Source: Paenibacillus lautus NBRC 15380 (GTDB lineage Bacteria; Bacillota; Bacilli; Paenibacillales; Paenibacillaceae). Taken from it: a stretch of 64,000 bases of DNA. The first letter of the stretch is position 1. The number at the start of each line of letters is the position of its first letter. The DNA lies in the NCBI RefSeq assembly GCF_004000945.1, contig NZ_BIMF01000002.1:434001-498000 (forward strand). Reading direction: 5' to 3'. Below, piece after piece: positions 8,560 through 16,176 of this stretch. The translations under genes and the position numbers were made by a program. The notes beneath the pieces are model-generated. The model made no database searches. It was given only the letters and a program-made list of their open reading frames with translations, and was not told where the DNA came from.

Positions 8560-9626
8560 TCCACTTATTAAAAGAAGTCGGCCGCGGCAAACGGGGTGCA
8601 CGGGACCTGACTTACGAGGAAGCGCTGCAGGCTGCAGAATCGATTCTCGGATTGCAGGCAACCCCTGCACAGATCGGTGCCTTTTTCATTGCGGAACGCA
8701 TCAAAATGGAAAGCGTGGAAGAATTGGAGGCATTCGTGAAGGTCGGCCGTGAATATGCGGACCGTTCATTTGTACATGAGGGTGTAGACTGCGCAGGACC
8801 TTATGATGGCAGAAAGTCCTCCTTTTTCTCTACGTTAGCCACTGCGTTTGTGCTGGCTGCTGCTGACCTGCCTGTCACTCTGCATGGGACCGCATCACTG
8901 CCCCCGAAGTGGGGGATCACATTGTCGGATATACTTGCGGAGAAGGGGATAACCGGACCGTTACTGGCAAAAGAATCATGCGTCCGCGCTGCCCAGCAAT
9001 CGGGCGTATTATATGTACATGCTGAAGAGTGGTGTCCCCCGCTTAAGAATCTTCGCCCGATCCGGGAGGAGCTGGGTATGCGGACCGTGCTTAATACGGC
9101 CGAAAAGTTTGTGGATTACTCTCATTCCCCTTTCTTAACCTTCGGTGTATACCATAATACGGTCTTTGACCGTTTAAGCCGACTGATCATGAAACTCGGT
9201 TATCGGAAAGCGATCATCATTCAAGGCAGTGAAGGCTCGGATGAACTATTCATTCACCGGCCCACGCGGACTTACCGAGTTGAGAAGGGTGAAGCCAACC
9301 TCCAGATCATCGACCCGGAAGCGTACGGACTCGATACGCCCGTTCCGGACATAAGCTGGACCCCCTCCGAACAAGCTGACGTTACCGAGCAGGTTCTACA
9401 GGGTACGGGGGACATCGCTTTTATCTACCAGGTTCTGCTGAATGGAGCCGTTCGCTTACAGTTGGCGGATAAGGTCAGATCCGTCGAGGAAGGGATCTAT
9501 ACTTGCAAGGCTCTGCTGGACTCGGGTAAACCGTGGGAGTTATATAACAAGTGGCTCTCCTTGCTTTTAGAATCTGTCCCGAATGACGGCTGGACCTCAC
9601 CCATCGTCAGACATGTTTCGTATTGA
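8556..9626 (+). CDS. TrpD2/YbiB-like anthranilate phosphoribosyltransferase-family protein
   Basis: 356 aa. It has the glycosyltransferase family 3 layout: a small helical N-terminal domain (LTYEEALQAAESILG...TPAQIGAFFIAERIKMES) and a large alpha/beta domain. The PRPP-binding glycine loop of true TrpD (GTGGD) is replaced by GPYDGRKSSFF, and there are no other trp genes, so it is probably not a tryptophan enzyme. It is related to the nucleic-acid-binding TrpD2/YbiB branch. It is translationally coupled to the ANTAR gene, which suggests a part in nitrogen control; that role is inference. Confidence 0.75.
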   Translation: MIHLLKEVGRGKRGARDLTYEEALQAAESILGLQATPAQIGAFFIAERIKMESVEELEAFVKVGREYADRSFVHEGVDCAGPYDGRKSSFFSTLATAFVLAAADLPVTLHGTASLPPKWGITLSDILAEKGITGPLLAKESCVRAAQQSGVLYVHAEEWCPPLKNLRPIREELGMRTVLNTAEKFVDYSHSPFLTFGVYHNTVFDRLSRLIMKLGYRKAIIIQGSEGSDELFIHRPTRTYRVEKGEANLQIIDPEAYGLDTPVPDISWTPSEQADVTEQVLQGTGDIAFIYQVLLNGAVRLQLADKVRSVEEGIYTCKALLDSGKPWELYNKWLSLLLESVPNDGWTSPIVRHVSY

Positions 9627-9633
9627 ACAGAAG

Positions 9634-9663
9634 AAACCCGCACCGGGCAAGCGGTGCGGGTTT
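9634..9663 (+). terminator. Terminator after the ANTAR-TrpD2 operon
   Basis: A 12-bp perfect stem (AAACCCGCACCG with its complement) with a 6-nt loop and a T-rich tail lies 8 bp after the stop codon. It may work in both directions and also serve the yjcZ-like gene. Confidence 0.85.
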
Positions 9664-9678
9664 CATTTTCATCACCTA

Positions 9679-9795
9679 TTAAACCCCAAATCCAAATCCG
9701 AACGCAGAAACGATGATGACCAAGAGAATAAAGAGAACCAGTACTGCTCCAACGGATCCATATCCTCCGCCACCGTATCCAGCAACTTCACCCAT
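9679..9795 (-). CDS. YjcZ-family small spore peptide
   Basis: 38 aa. The sequence is MGEVAGYGGGGYGSVG followed by one hydrophobic helix (AVLVLFILLVIIVSAFG) and FGFGV. This is the YjcZ/SCIFF-like sporulation peptide pattern: a Gly/Tyr-rich head and a C-terminal membrane helix. AAAGGAGG lies 8 nt before the ATG, a very strong ribosome site. Such peptides are made in sporulating cells and are common in several copies in Bacilli; the exact function is unknown. Confidence 0.85.
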   Translation of the reverse strand: MGEVAGYGGGGYGSVGAVLVLFILLVIIVSAFGFGFGV

Positions 9796-9928
9796 TGTTC
9801 CAACCTCCTTTACTTTTCCGAACACAACATCCTATGCTCGTGATATCAAAGAGCGTAGACTCTAGAGGAAAAAATAAAAACAGGCAGGAATTGTGTCAAC
9901 ATGAATCCGGATATTTTAAGACGAAGCC

Positions 9929-10720
9929 TTATTTCGCAATCATTTTCTTGGCATAGTTCAGCACATCCGATTTGGCGCTCTCCGCCCAAATGCTGTACCG
10001 AATCTGCTGCTCTTCATCGACCCAATCCAAGTGATCCCTTCCCTTGGAGTCGGCTGTGTAGACACATTCTACTCCGTTAATGACGATGCTTTCCTTTTTC
10101 TCGTTCGGTTTCTTCTGCGGCACAGGCGTTCCGCCCATTGGCTGTTCAGGAACAATATAACTCGCAACAACTTGAAGCTTTACTTTTCCCTTATCAAAAT
10201 TCAGGATCGCCCCGGATGCTTCATTCGACTTCATGATGTCGGAGTAAACGAACTTCTCGCCGTTAGTGGCCTTCGTCTTCAATTCCTGGTCCAGCTTCTC
10301 GTACAAGCTCGACGTTCTATCAGGGCTCTTTAAGTATAAAGACGCGTTCTGAAATGAATAACTCTTCGGCAAGTCAGCAGGCTTGGTTAGCGTTGGAGCG
10401 TTCATTGCCTTCGCCTTCGCCACATAGTCCGTATACTTAGTATAACCGAAGCCTTTAGACGTAAAGTGGATTTGATCTGTCCGATTATATTCCTGGTCCG
10501 CAACATAGTAGGCAACCATCTGTCCTGCCTTAAGTTTGTTACTCAACTCCTTGATATGATCATCAAACGAAACGGAGGTCTTCTCCGGTTTGGCAGTAGA
10601 AACCGCTACCTTCGTCTGCGGAACAGACGTGCTTGCACTGCTTGCTGCGTAAACATTCGCGGATCCAACCATCATCGTTGCTGCTAGAAATAAAGCAACC
10701 TTCATCTTGTTTTTCATCAT
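9929..10720 (-). CDS. Secreted protein, paralogue of the adjacent anti-sigma-like protein
   Basis: 263 aa. It starts with a signal peptide (MKNKMKVALFLAATMMVGSA, likely cut after VYA). The rest is soluble. It is clearly related to the extracellular part of the next gene upstream: IKELSNKLKAGQMVAYYVADQ matches VEELSKRLKPGEQAVYYIKDQ, and both end with an INGVECVYTADS/INGKEMILSASP strand followed by a Leu-X-Trp motif and a short helix. It may be a substrate, sensor or decoy of the same sigma system. A sigma-like promoter motif shared with the sigma gene lies at 10781-10811. No enzyme motif seen. Confidence 0.7.
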   Translation of the reverse strand: MMKNKMKVALFLAATMMVGSANVYAASSASTSVPQTKVAVSTAKPEKTSVSFDDHIKELSNKLKAGQMVAYYVADQEYNRTDQIHFTSKGFGYTKYTDYVAKAKAMNAPTLTKPADLPKSYSFQNASLYLKSPDRTSSLYEKLDQELKTKATNGEKFVYSDIMKSNEASGAILNFDKGKVKLQVVASYIVPEQPMGGTPVPQKKPNEKKESIVINGVECVYTADSKGRDHLDWVDEEQQIRYSIWAESAKSDVLNYAKKMIAK

Positions 10721-10780
10721 GGTAAAATTCGTGCTCCTTTCGGCGGCAAGGCCTTTTGAAATAGTGTTGAATTACATCTC

Positions 10781-10811
10781 ATATAACAACTTGCCGTCCC
10801 CAAAAGGGACA
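10781..10811 (-). promoter_or_regulatory. Candidate ECF-sigma promoter before the secreted-protein gene
   Basis: On the minus strand TGTCCC (10806-10811), then TTTT, and TTATAT (10781-10786) with exactly 19 nt between the two hexamers. The same arrangement occurs at 12384-12414 before the sigma gene. Shared boxes and identical spacing suggest one sigma factor reads both. Confidence 0.55.
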
Positions 10812-10837
10812 TTTATCCAAAAAAAGCAGAAATCGTT

Positions 10838-11803
10838 TTATTCCGAAATAAGACCGGCTGCAATCTTCGCAAACTCATCCTTGGACAGTGGATCCTTTGG
10901 ATCGTCCATAATCAAATACAGCACCTCTTCACTATCGCTAAGCCATGTTAATTTGCGCGATGAGTTTGTTGGGCTGGCTGACAAAATCATTTCTTTCCCA
11001 TTAATCGTTAGTTTTACGGCTTGGTTTGTTGGCACCCCAGCTTTTGAACCTTTCTTTCGGGCAAAAGCCAGAATCGTGATCCGATTTTCACCTTTACGAT
11101 ATTCCATTCCCGTAGAAGCAATCTCGAACCAAGGAACAACCTTATAGAACAGTCCCTGTTCCTCATCCGACTTTCCAGCCTGCTCTTTGAGTTCATTCAG
11201 AAGACTTTCATACTCCGGTGTTCCCCATACGGGTTCGTTTCTAATTTGAATCCGTCCAAAATCAAATCGATACCCTTCGGGAACATAATCAGGTTCTCGA
11301 AGTAAGGGGGCACTCTTCTCTTCGATTTCTTTTGCGAGTTCTTGATAATTCGGATGCTTTGTCGCCATATAAACATAGTTCAGTGGATATTTTTTGGTGG
11401 ATGAAGTTAGATGCTGGTCCTTGATATAATATACCGCCTGTTCACCCGGCTTTAACCTCTTGCTCAGCTCTTCTACCGTCTCTTTTCTTCGTTTAGCGTT
11501 ATATTCCGATTCGGAATATTTCCATGGCTTCATGGTAGACAGAATGACTTCGCCTTCCTTGTTCTTGATCTGAATCAAATATTGACTTGCGTAAACACTA
11601 AGGGACGAAAGAATCAAAATCGCAGTAAGCATCGCAATAATTAAGGTTTTCTTACGATTCCCGTCATTTCTCCCGTGTTTCTTCCGATGAATTTGACGCA
11701 CCTTTTGCATGATGGCGGGGGTCACGTCCACCTCTTCTTCCACGGAGTGCAATTCCATGCTTCTCAGAATTCGATCTTGCTCCGGCTGTCCCGAATCTCG
11801 CAT
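10838..11803 (-). CDS. Membrane-anchored putative anti-sigma factor
   Basis: 321 aa. A cytoplasmic N-terminus of about 60 residues ending in a Lys/Arg/His-rich stretch is followed by one transmembrane helix (TLIIAMLTAILILSSLSVYA) and an extracellular domain of about 235 residues. The layout and the position behind an ECF sigma gene fit an anti-sigma factor, although no zinc-binding HxxxCxxC motif is present. The ATG at 11803 lies 40 nt inside the sigma gene and is preceded by AAGGAGG, so the two are translationally coupled. The extracellular part is paralogous to the product of 9929-10720. Confidence 0.7.
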   Translation of the reverse strand: MRDSGQPEQDRILRSMELHSVEEEVDVTPAIMQKVRQIHRKKHGRNDGNRKKTLIIAMLTAILILSSLSVYASQYLIQIKNKEGEVILSTMKPWKYSESEYNAKRRKETVEELSKRLKPGEQAVYYIKDQHLTSSTKKYPLNYVYMATKHPNYQELAKEIEEKSAPLLREPDYVPEGYRFDFGRIQIRNEPVWGTPEYESLLNELKEQAGKSDEEQGLFYKVVPWFEIASTGMEYRKGENRITILAFARKKGSKAGVPTNQAVKLTINGKEMILSASPTNSSRKLTWLSDSEEVLYLIMDDPKDPLSKDEFAKIAAGLISE

Positions 11804-12345
11804 AACCCCGTCCCCTCCTTCTCCTGGATCAGCTTGATGACTTTCTGTTTCATTCGAGCATACTTTTTCTTCACAGCACTAAGATTCTTATCCAGAATCT
11901 GTGCGATCTCCGTGAACGGTTTATCTTCGAACACCCGCAGCACGAGCAGATTCCGCTCTTCCACCGAGAGCTTCGTCATGGCATATTCCAGCGGTTCGCT
12001 GAACCACCGGCGCTCCAGCGACTGTTCCACGCTATCAGCATGCCCTGTCGATCGAATGAGTCGGCTCACTCGCATGCGAACTTGTCTCTTGCGAAGCAGA
12101 TTGAGACAATGATGATAGGCAATCTTGTATAACCATGATGAGAACGAAACCTTGACTTCATAGGTATGAAGCTTGGTGAACGCTTTGATGAAGATATCCT
12201 GGACGGCATCCTGCGCGTCCTGCTTGCAGCCGAGCATCCGGCAGCAATATATGTAGATTGGTTTTTTGTACGTTTCAACGATAGGCTCGAAACCATCCAC
12301 CTCACCGGCCTTAACGCGCCTCACGCACTCCTCTATCGAATCCAA
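11764..12345 (-). CDS. ECF RNA polymerase sigma factor
   Basis: 193 aa. Region 2 is around residues 15-85 (core-binding and -10 segment: DAQDAVQDIFIKAFTKLHTY, SFSSWLYKIAYHHCLNLLRK). Region 4 is around 125-170 (LSVEERNLLVLRVFEDKPFT, EIAQILDKNLSAVKKKYARM), the helix-turn-helix for the -35 element. The start is TTG at 12345 with GGAGGTG 10 nt upstream; no ATG fits. It is followed by an overlapping anti-sigma-like gene. A candidate autoregulated promoter lies at 12384-12414. Confidence 0.9.
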   Translation of the reverse strand: MDSIEECVRRVKAGEVDGFEPIVETYKKPIYIYCCRMLGCKQDAQDAVQDIFIKAFTKLHTYEVKVSFSSWLYKIAYHHCLNLLRKRQVRMRVSRLIRSTGHADSVEQSLERRWFSEPLEYAMTKLSVEERNLLVLRVFEDKPFTEIAQILDKNLSAVKKKYARMKQKVIKLIQEKEGTGLCEIRDSRSKIEF

Positions 12346-12383
12346 TTCGAAGACGCACCTCCGCGTAAATCTTATTTACGTTT

Positions 12384-12414
12384 GTATAACACCTCTTCTT
12401 TAAAAAAAGGGACA
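12384..12414 (-). promoter_or_regulatory. Candidate autoregulated ECF-sigma promoter
   Basis: On the minus strand TGTCCC (12409-12414), then TTTT, and TTATAC (12384-12389), 19 nt apart, as at 10781-10811. It lies 39-69 bp before the TTG start of the sigma gene. The same 312-bp gap also holds a bidirectional hairpin (12431-12463) and otherwise nothing I recognise. Confidence 0.55.
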
Positions 12415-12430
12415 CCTGTAACATAAATAA

Positions 12431-12463
12431 AAAACAACTCATACCTCAAGTATGAATTGTTTT
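12431..12463. terminator. Bidirectional terminator-like hairpin
   Basis: A 14-bp stem with one G-T pair (AAAACAACTCATAC) and a 5-nt loop, with A/T runs on both sides. On the minus strand it is followed by six T. No minus-strand gene directly precedes it, so it may be a relic. Confidence 0.5.
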
Positions 12464-12657
12464 GAAATATTGTCGATCTTTTCTTTGGATTTGCTTATCC
12501 CACAATTCACTTATATACCTGAGGGCATATACTCCTGCCATAAAATATATTTTTAATTATATATCTTATCATCTAAGATAAAATCATAGAAACCAATTGA
12601 TAAGGATTAAGAGGTATCGGCCCATAGTGCAGTACAAATAAAAGGAGGTTATACGTA

Positions 12658-13095
12658 ATGCCCAACATCCAGGAAAATCACAAGGTACTAGAGGAGCAGG
12701 AAGATCGCATCATTAGACAAACGATTGCCGATATGGAATCTGCATTTAATCAACATGATGCCGATGCTTTGGATCGTCACTTCACGCAAGACTCCACTTG
12801 GGTCAATGTCATGGGGGAGATGCTCTCAGGCTGGGAGCAAATAAATAACACACATAAAGTGGTTTTAAAGGGGCCGCTTCTTCATTCTTACGCAAAGTAT
12901 TTCGTTGAGAAACTTGTATTCTTACGCTAGGATGTGGCCATCGCGCATATACGACAGTATCCGGCTACATCGAAGGGGGAAATCATCGTAGACGGGCAAG
13001 GAAGCCTGGCAATCTATGTGATGGTCAAGGACCAAGACACATGGCTCCTTGCTGCGGGTCAAAATACTTTAATCCAATCGCACCCAAAAGGATAA
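12658..13095 (+). pseudogene. SgcJ/DUF4440-type SnoaL-like protein with in-frame amber stop
   Basis: The reading frame opens at an ATG with AAAGGAGG upstream and runs 90 codons to a TAG at 12928-12930, then continues in the same frame for 54 more codons to TAA at 13095. The second part (DVAIAHIRQYPATSKGE, GQGSLAIYVMVKDQDTWLLA) is the normal C-terminal half of a nuclear transport factor 2-like SgcJ/EcaC family domain, with the closing Trp-Leu-Leu-Ala-Ala strand. Total length 145 codons fits an intact family member. A single CAG or TGG to TAG change explains it. A sequencing error cannot be ruled out. Confidence 0.8.
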
Positions 13096-13150
13096 TCACA
13101 ATAAGATTGAATCTATCACCCAAGCCGTTTAAACATCATTTCCTATATTA

Positions 13151-13190
13151 AAACCCAGGTTCTCGATCATAAGATCGGGAACCTGGGTTC
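13151..13190 (-). terminator. Terminator of the second ECF sigma operon
   Basis: A long imperfect hairpin (AAACCCAGGTTC with GAACCTGGGTT, plus inner GATC pairs) followed by TTTTAATA on the minus strand, 55 bp after the stop of 13245-13742. It could also end plus-strand transcripts. Confidence 0.75.
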
Positions 13191-13244
13191 ATTGAGTTCA
13201 TCTATTGGTTCATACGGTTTTGAACGGTTAAACGGTGCAATTTC

Positions 13245-13742
13245 TTAACTTCGTGGAAACCGTTTTTTTCTGGCGATAAGCAGTCCACCCGCAATCATGA
13301 CAACCGCCGCGCCGACCCAGATCCACGGATTCGTACCCGCTTCTTCCGCTGCAACCACATCGGCTTCAACCGCATTCGCTCCATAGAGAATCGCTTGCTC
13401 TCCTTCCACCACCTGAACGATATCACGTCCAAACTTCTCATAAAGGAATTCTGCATGCTGTTCATTGTATGGTGTAATGCCAACCTCAACCTTATCACCA
13501 ACCACCCCCGTGTGAGTCACAATAAAACCCTGTGCGGAAAGCTCTTCTTGACCTGCACCGGCAACATATTCGTCAATCTCCGCTTGTTTGTTAGTCAGAC
13601 GATCTTCCGCCGCGGAAGCCAAGTGCAAGGATGTTGATACCGCGCTATCCGGCGCAGCCAAGGCAGAACCAGCCCCAAATACGAGCAAAGCGCTCCCCAA
13701 CAGCAGTATCTTGCCCCAATGCTTCATATTTACCTTTTTCAT
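13245..13742 (-). CDS. Secreted, membrane-anchored small protein
   Basis: 165 aa. An N-terminal signal peptide (ILLLGSALLVFGAGSALAA) precedes about 105 soluble residues, then one C-terminal helix (WIWVGAAVVMIAGGLLIA) and a positive tail RKKRFPRS, giving a type I membrane protein outside the cell. There is no LPxTG sortase signal. It is the third gene behind a sigma/anti-sigma pair and 34 bp after it, so it is likely part of that envelope regulon. I do not recognise a family. Confidence 0.7.
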   Translation of the reverse strand: MKKVNMKHWGKILLLGSALLVFGAGSALAAPDSAVSTSLHLASAAEDRLTNKQAEIDEYVAGAGQEELSAQGFIVTHTGVVGDKVEVGITPYNEQHAEFLYEKFGRDIVQVVEGEQAILYGANAVEADVVAAEEAGTNPWIWVGAAVVMIAGGLLIARKKRFPRS

Positions 13743-13776
13743 ATCTCATTACCTCCTGGTTTTTCTGTATGATCGA

Positions 13777-14547
13777 TTATGGATCTGGATTCATAACCGG
13801 TTCCATAGACCGGGCAATTTGAAGAGCTTCCTCTTGGCTCACAAGACCTGAGATCATAAAGTGAATATGATCTGTGTACCAATGGAGCTGAACATTAGGA
13901 ACCATCCCTCCGTTGTCTTGAATCGGCTCGCCTCTGATTAAATAGCCTTCGACACCGTTCAAGTCCACTTTTTCATCGAAATGCTGGGACATATTCACTT
14001 TGTCTTCTTTGTTTACAAACAAACCGAATGAACGGTCGCCTGCTGTGTAACTGAATACCGCTTCTGTAGCTGCCTCTTCTTTCGGACCTGTTACCGAAAT
14101 TTGATGAAGGGAGAAGCCCTTCGGAAGATAGGAGGGAATACGAAGCTTATCACCAAAGGCTTGCCCTGCCTCATCATAGCTGCCGAGAATTCGCGGTTCG
14201 TTATTCGAAATACCCGGCGGATTATCGATCGGGGCATCAGGACCAGGATCGTTTAGGACCACAGGGGGCTCCAGTACTACAGTAGGCGATTCCGGAGATT
14301 TAATGAAGTTAGGCTCAGCGAAAATGAGGAATAATCCGATGAGCGCAGCAGCGACTGCTGTTCCGGTGAACCATGGATACCATCTTTTTCTCGTTCTTCG
14401 CTCCTGATTCTCCAACTGCTTTCGTTCTCGCTCTACAAGCTGCTTCACCTTCACTTGCATATTTGTATCGAAGTGAAGGTTTTCAAACAGGAGGTCATCC
14501 GCTTCATTTTTTATAAGGTCACGAAGTTGGTCGTCCTGGGATGTCAT
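13777..14547 (-). CDS. Anti-sigma factor with extracellular DUF4367-type domain
   Basis: 256 aa. A cytoplasmic N-terminal part of about 55 residues rich in Glu and Arg is followed by a membrane helix (WFTGTAVAAALIGLFLIFA), a Pro-rich linker and a C-terminal domain of the DUF4367 type (KLRIPSYLPKGFSLHQISV, VEGYLIRGEP, VQLHWYTDHIHFMISGLVS, then a closing helix). Such proteins are usual partners of ECF sigma factors in Bacilli. It overlaps the sigma stop by 4 nt (ATGA). Confidence 0.8.
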   Translation of the reverse strand: MTSQDDQLRDLIKNEADDLLFENLHFDTNMQVKVKQLVERERKQLENQERRTRKRWYPWFTGTAVAAALIGLFLIFAEPNFIKSPESPTVVLEPPVVLNDPGPDAPIDNPPGISNNEPRILGSYDEAGQAFGDKLRIPSYLPKGFSLHQISVTGPKEEAATEAVFSYTAGDRSFGLFVNKEDKVNMSQHFDEKVDLNGVEGYLIRGEPIQDNGGMVPNVQLHWYTDHIHFMISGLVSQEEALQIARSMEPVMNPDP

Positions 14548-15095
14548 TGTGCGAGTCCCTCCTTTGCCAGGTATTCGCCAAGAAGCTCTCTTGCCCGGTG
14601 AAGCCTCCCGCGAACGGTCCCTTCCGGTGCTCCGGTAGCTTCCGCGATTTCACGAGTTCCCAGGTCAAGATAGTAATACAAGTAAATAACCTCATGATAA
14701 TGAACCGGCAGTTTGGCAATATATTTAAGAATGGTTGTTTGATCTAGGCGCTCCATGGCTTCCTCCTCCACACTGCGGAGTACGGAGCTTTCCAGCAGCA
14801 GCGGGTCCGTCGGTTGCTCTTGTGTCATTTTTAAACCCAGTTTATCCCGGCATGCATTAATTGCAATCTTCGTCAGCCACGTCTTCACACTGCTCTCCCC
14901 CCGGAATGATGTCCAATGGCGAAAAGCCCGCAGGAACACCTCCTGGCTAACATCCTCCGCTAAATGTCGATCACCCAGGTAGAAGTAGGCTGTACGCAGT
15001 ATGGAGGTGCCATACTCGTTCATGAATTGCTCCAGCGACAGGGAGGGCTCAGACGGAAATCTTGATTTGTCGTTAGGGCCGGCCGGCCTTGCCAT
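14544..15095 (-). CDS. ECF RNA polymerase sigma factor, SigW/SigV-like
   Basis: 183 aa. Region 2 covers about residues 22-92 (YGTSILRTAYFYLGDRHLAE, DVSQEVFLRAFRHWTSFRGE, VKTWLTKIAINACRDKL). Region 4 covers about 122-170 (KLPVHYHEVIYLYYYLDLGT, EIAEATGAPEGTVRGRLHRA). GGAGGTGG lies 7 nt before the ATG. The operon is sigma, anti-sigma, membrane protein. No TGTCCC-type promoter like that of the other sigma locus is seen upstream. Confidence 0.92.
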   Translation of the reverse strand: MARPAGPNDKSRFPSEPSLSLEQFMNEYGTSILRTAYFYLGDRHLAEDVSQEVFLRAFRHWTSFRGESSVKTWLTKIAINACRDKLGLKMTQEQPTDPLLLESSVLRSVEEEAMERLDQTTILKYIAKLPVHYHEVIYLYYYLDLGTREIAEATGAPEGTVRGRLHRARELLGEYLAKEGLAQ

Positions 15096-15198
15096 CTGTT
15101 GACCACCTCCATACTCTTTAGACGGCTTAACTCACCATTCCGCTACATCAAAAGCAAAATAAAAGTTCTGAAGAATGCCTGACAAGGTAACAAAAAAA

Positions 15199-15222
15199 CA
15201 ACCGATCGCAATCGACCGGTTG
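15199..15222 (-). terminator. Terminator after the GNAT gene
   Basis: Imperfect stem CAACCG-TCG with CGA-CGGTTG, loop CAAT, followed by seven T on the minus strand, 69 bp after the GNAT stop. Confidence 0.75.
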
Positions 15223-15290
15223 GACTTTCCCGCTTGCTATTATTTCAATGACGCCACTGTCCCATCCATCTCAGTAAAGTATCTGATTTT

Positions 15291-15827
15291 CTATGCCAGC
15301 GATGAGTTAAACTGAAAGATCAGCTTCTCATTATCGTCCCTCGTCGCAACCAACTCTTTTACGCATGATTCCGGCACATAGTTTTGCAGCGTCTTCCTCC
15401 AGAACGTCTGAGCCCGCTTATTGCGATCCGTGGCATTCGTCTGAACTTCCCAGCTGCCGGCATGCTTGTCGAACACTTGTGATGCAGCATTCTCCGCAAC
15501 ATGTTTACCACGGAAAGGTTTCATAACAAAAAACTCATTCATATAATAATCACTGCCAAAGGTGTGTGGCGGGGTTGCCACCAGAGCAAATCCTGCCGGG
15601 AGGCCATCCACTCGAATCAGATAAGGAAACAAAATCGAGGGCTTCTCCCACCATATATCAAAAACTTGGATCTGGTCATTCAAGGTTCTTGTGTCATCAT
15701 CCTCATAGATGCCATAACGATTCGGCTTCCATCCCCATATCCCTGATAAATCATGCAAATACAGCGGATATATATTATTAATGATAAATTTGGTGGAAGT
15801 GTCGGTTAACTCCACGGTAACTTTCAT
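15291..15827 (-). CDS. GNAT family N-acetyltransferase
   Basis: 178 aa. The fold is recognisable from strand beta-4 with its following acetyl-CoA loop (YYMNEFFVMKPFRGKHVAEN, i.e. the Arg/Gly-X-Gly-like turn degenerated to FRGKHV) and the downstream NATDRNKRAQTFWRKTLQNY helix, where GNATs carry the C-terminal cofactor-contacting helix. The substrate is unknown. GGAGG lies 7 nt before the ATG. The upstream reading frame, an apparent gene remnant, ends in an ATGA overlap with this start. Confidence 0.8.
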   Translation of the reverse strand: MKVTVELTDTSTKFIINNIYPLYLHDLSGIWGWKPNRYGIYEDDDTRTLNDQIQVFDIWWEKPSILFPYLIRVDGLPAGFALVATPPHTFGSDYYMNEFFVMKPFRGKHVAENAASQVFDKHAGSWEVQTNATDRNKRAQTFWRKTLQNYVPESCVKELVATRDDNEKLIFQFNSSLA

Positions 15828-16003
15828 ATGTTTTCCTCCGTCCTAGACACTTCCTTAGGGTCATGCCCGCTATGTATTTCTCTGGCCAGCCTAAACTCCG
15901 CGATACCGTAAGCTCTCCAGCCGTAACCGTATTAATTGAGTTGGATATGTAACCCTACCGCTTGCTTAGACAGAAGCGAGTAAGTGACAGGAAATAAACT
16001 CAA
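15824..16003 (-). pseudogene. Possible aminoglycoside-phosphotransferase-like gene remnant
   Basis: After AAGGAGGG a TTG at 16003 opens a frame reading SLFPVTYSLLSKQAVGLHIQ, then a TAA, then 37 more open codons (YGYGWRAYGIAEFRLAREIH...) that end with a TGA overlapping the GNAT ATG. The first part resembles the N-terminus of APH/homoserine-kinase II type phosphotransferases (FPVxYSLLS), and an ATGA junction is what an intact upstream operon gene would show. A large internal deletion would explain it. The resemblance is short, so this is tentative. The rest of the 348-bp gap holds a terminator. Confidence 0.3.
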
Positions 16004-16116
16004 ACCAAATCCCTCCTTGCACTCAAGGGTATCATCCTCAATAAACGCTTACATATAGGCTGTATGATTATAATTATTTTTTATATAAACCGCGGTACGC
16101 CGTAATCACAAAAAAA

Positions 16117-16157
16117 AGCAGCAAGCTCTGTCTTCTTTCGGACAGGCTCACTGCTTA
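16117..16157 (-). terminator. Terminator after the DJ-1/PfpI gene
   Basis: Imperfect hairpin AAGCAG..AGC..CTGTC with GACAG..GCT..CTGCTT, followed by eight T on the minus strand, 20 bp after the stop. Confidence 0.8.
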
Positions 16158-16176
16158 AAATCCATTTAGTCTTTGA

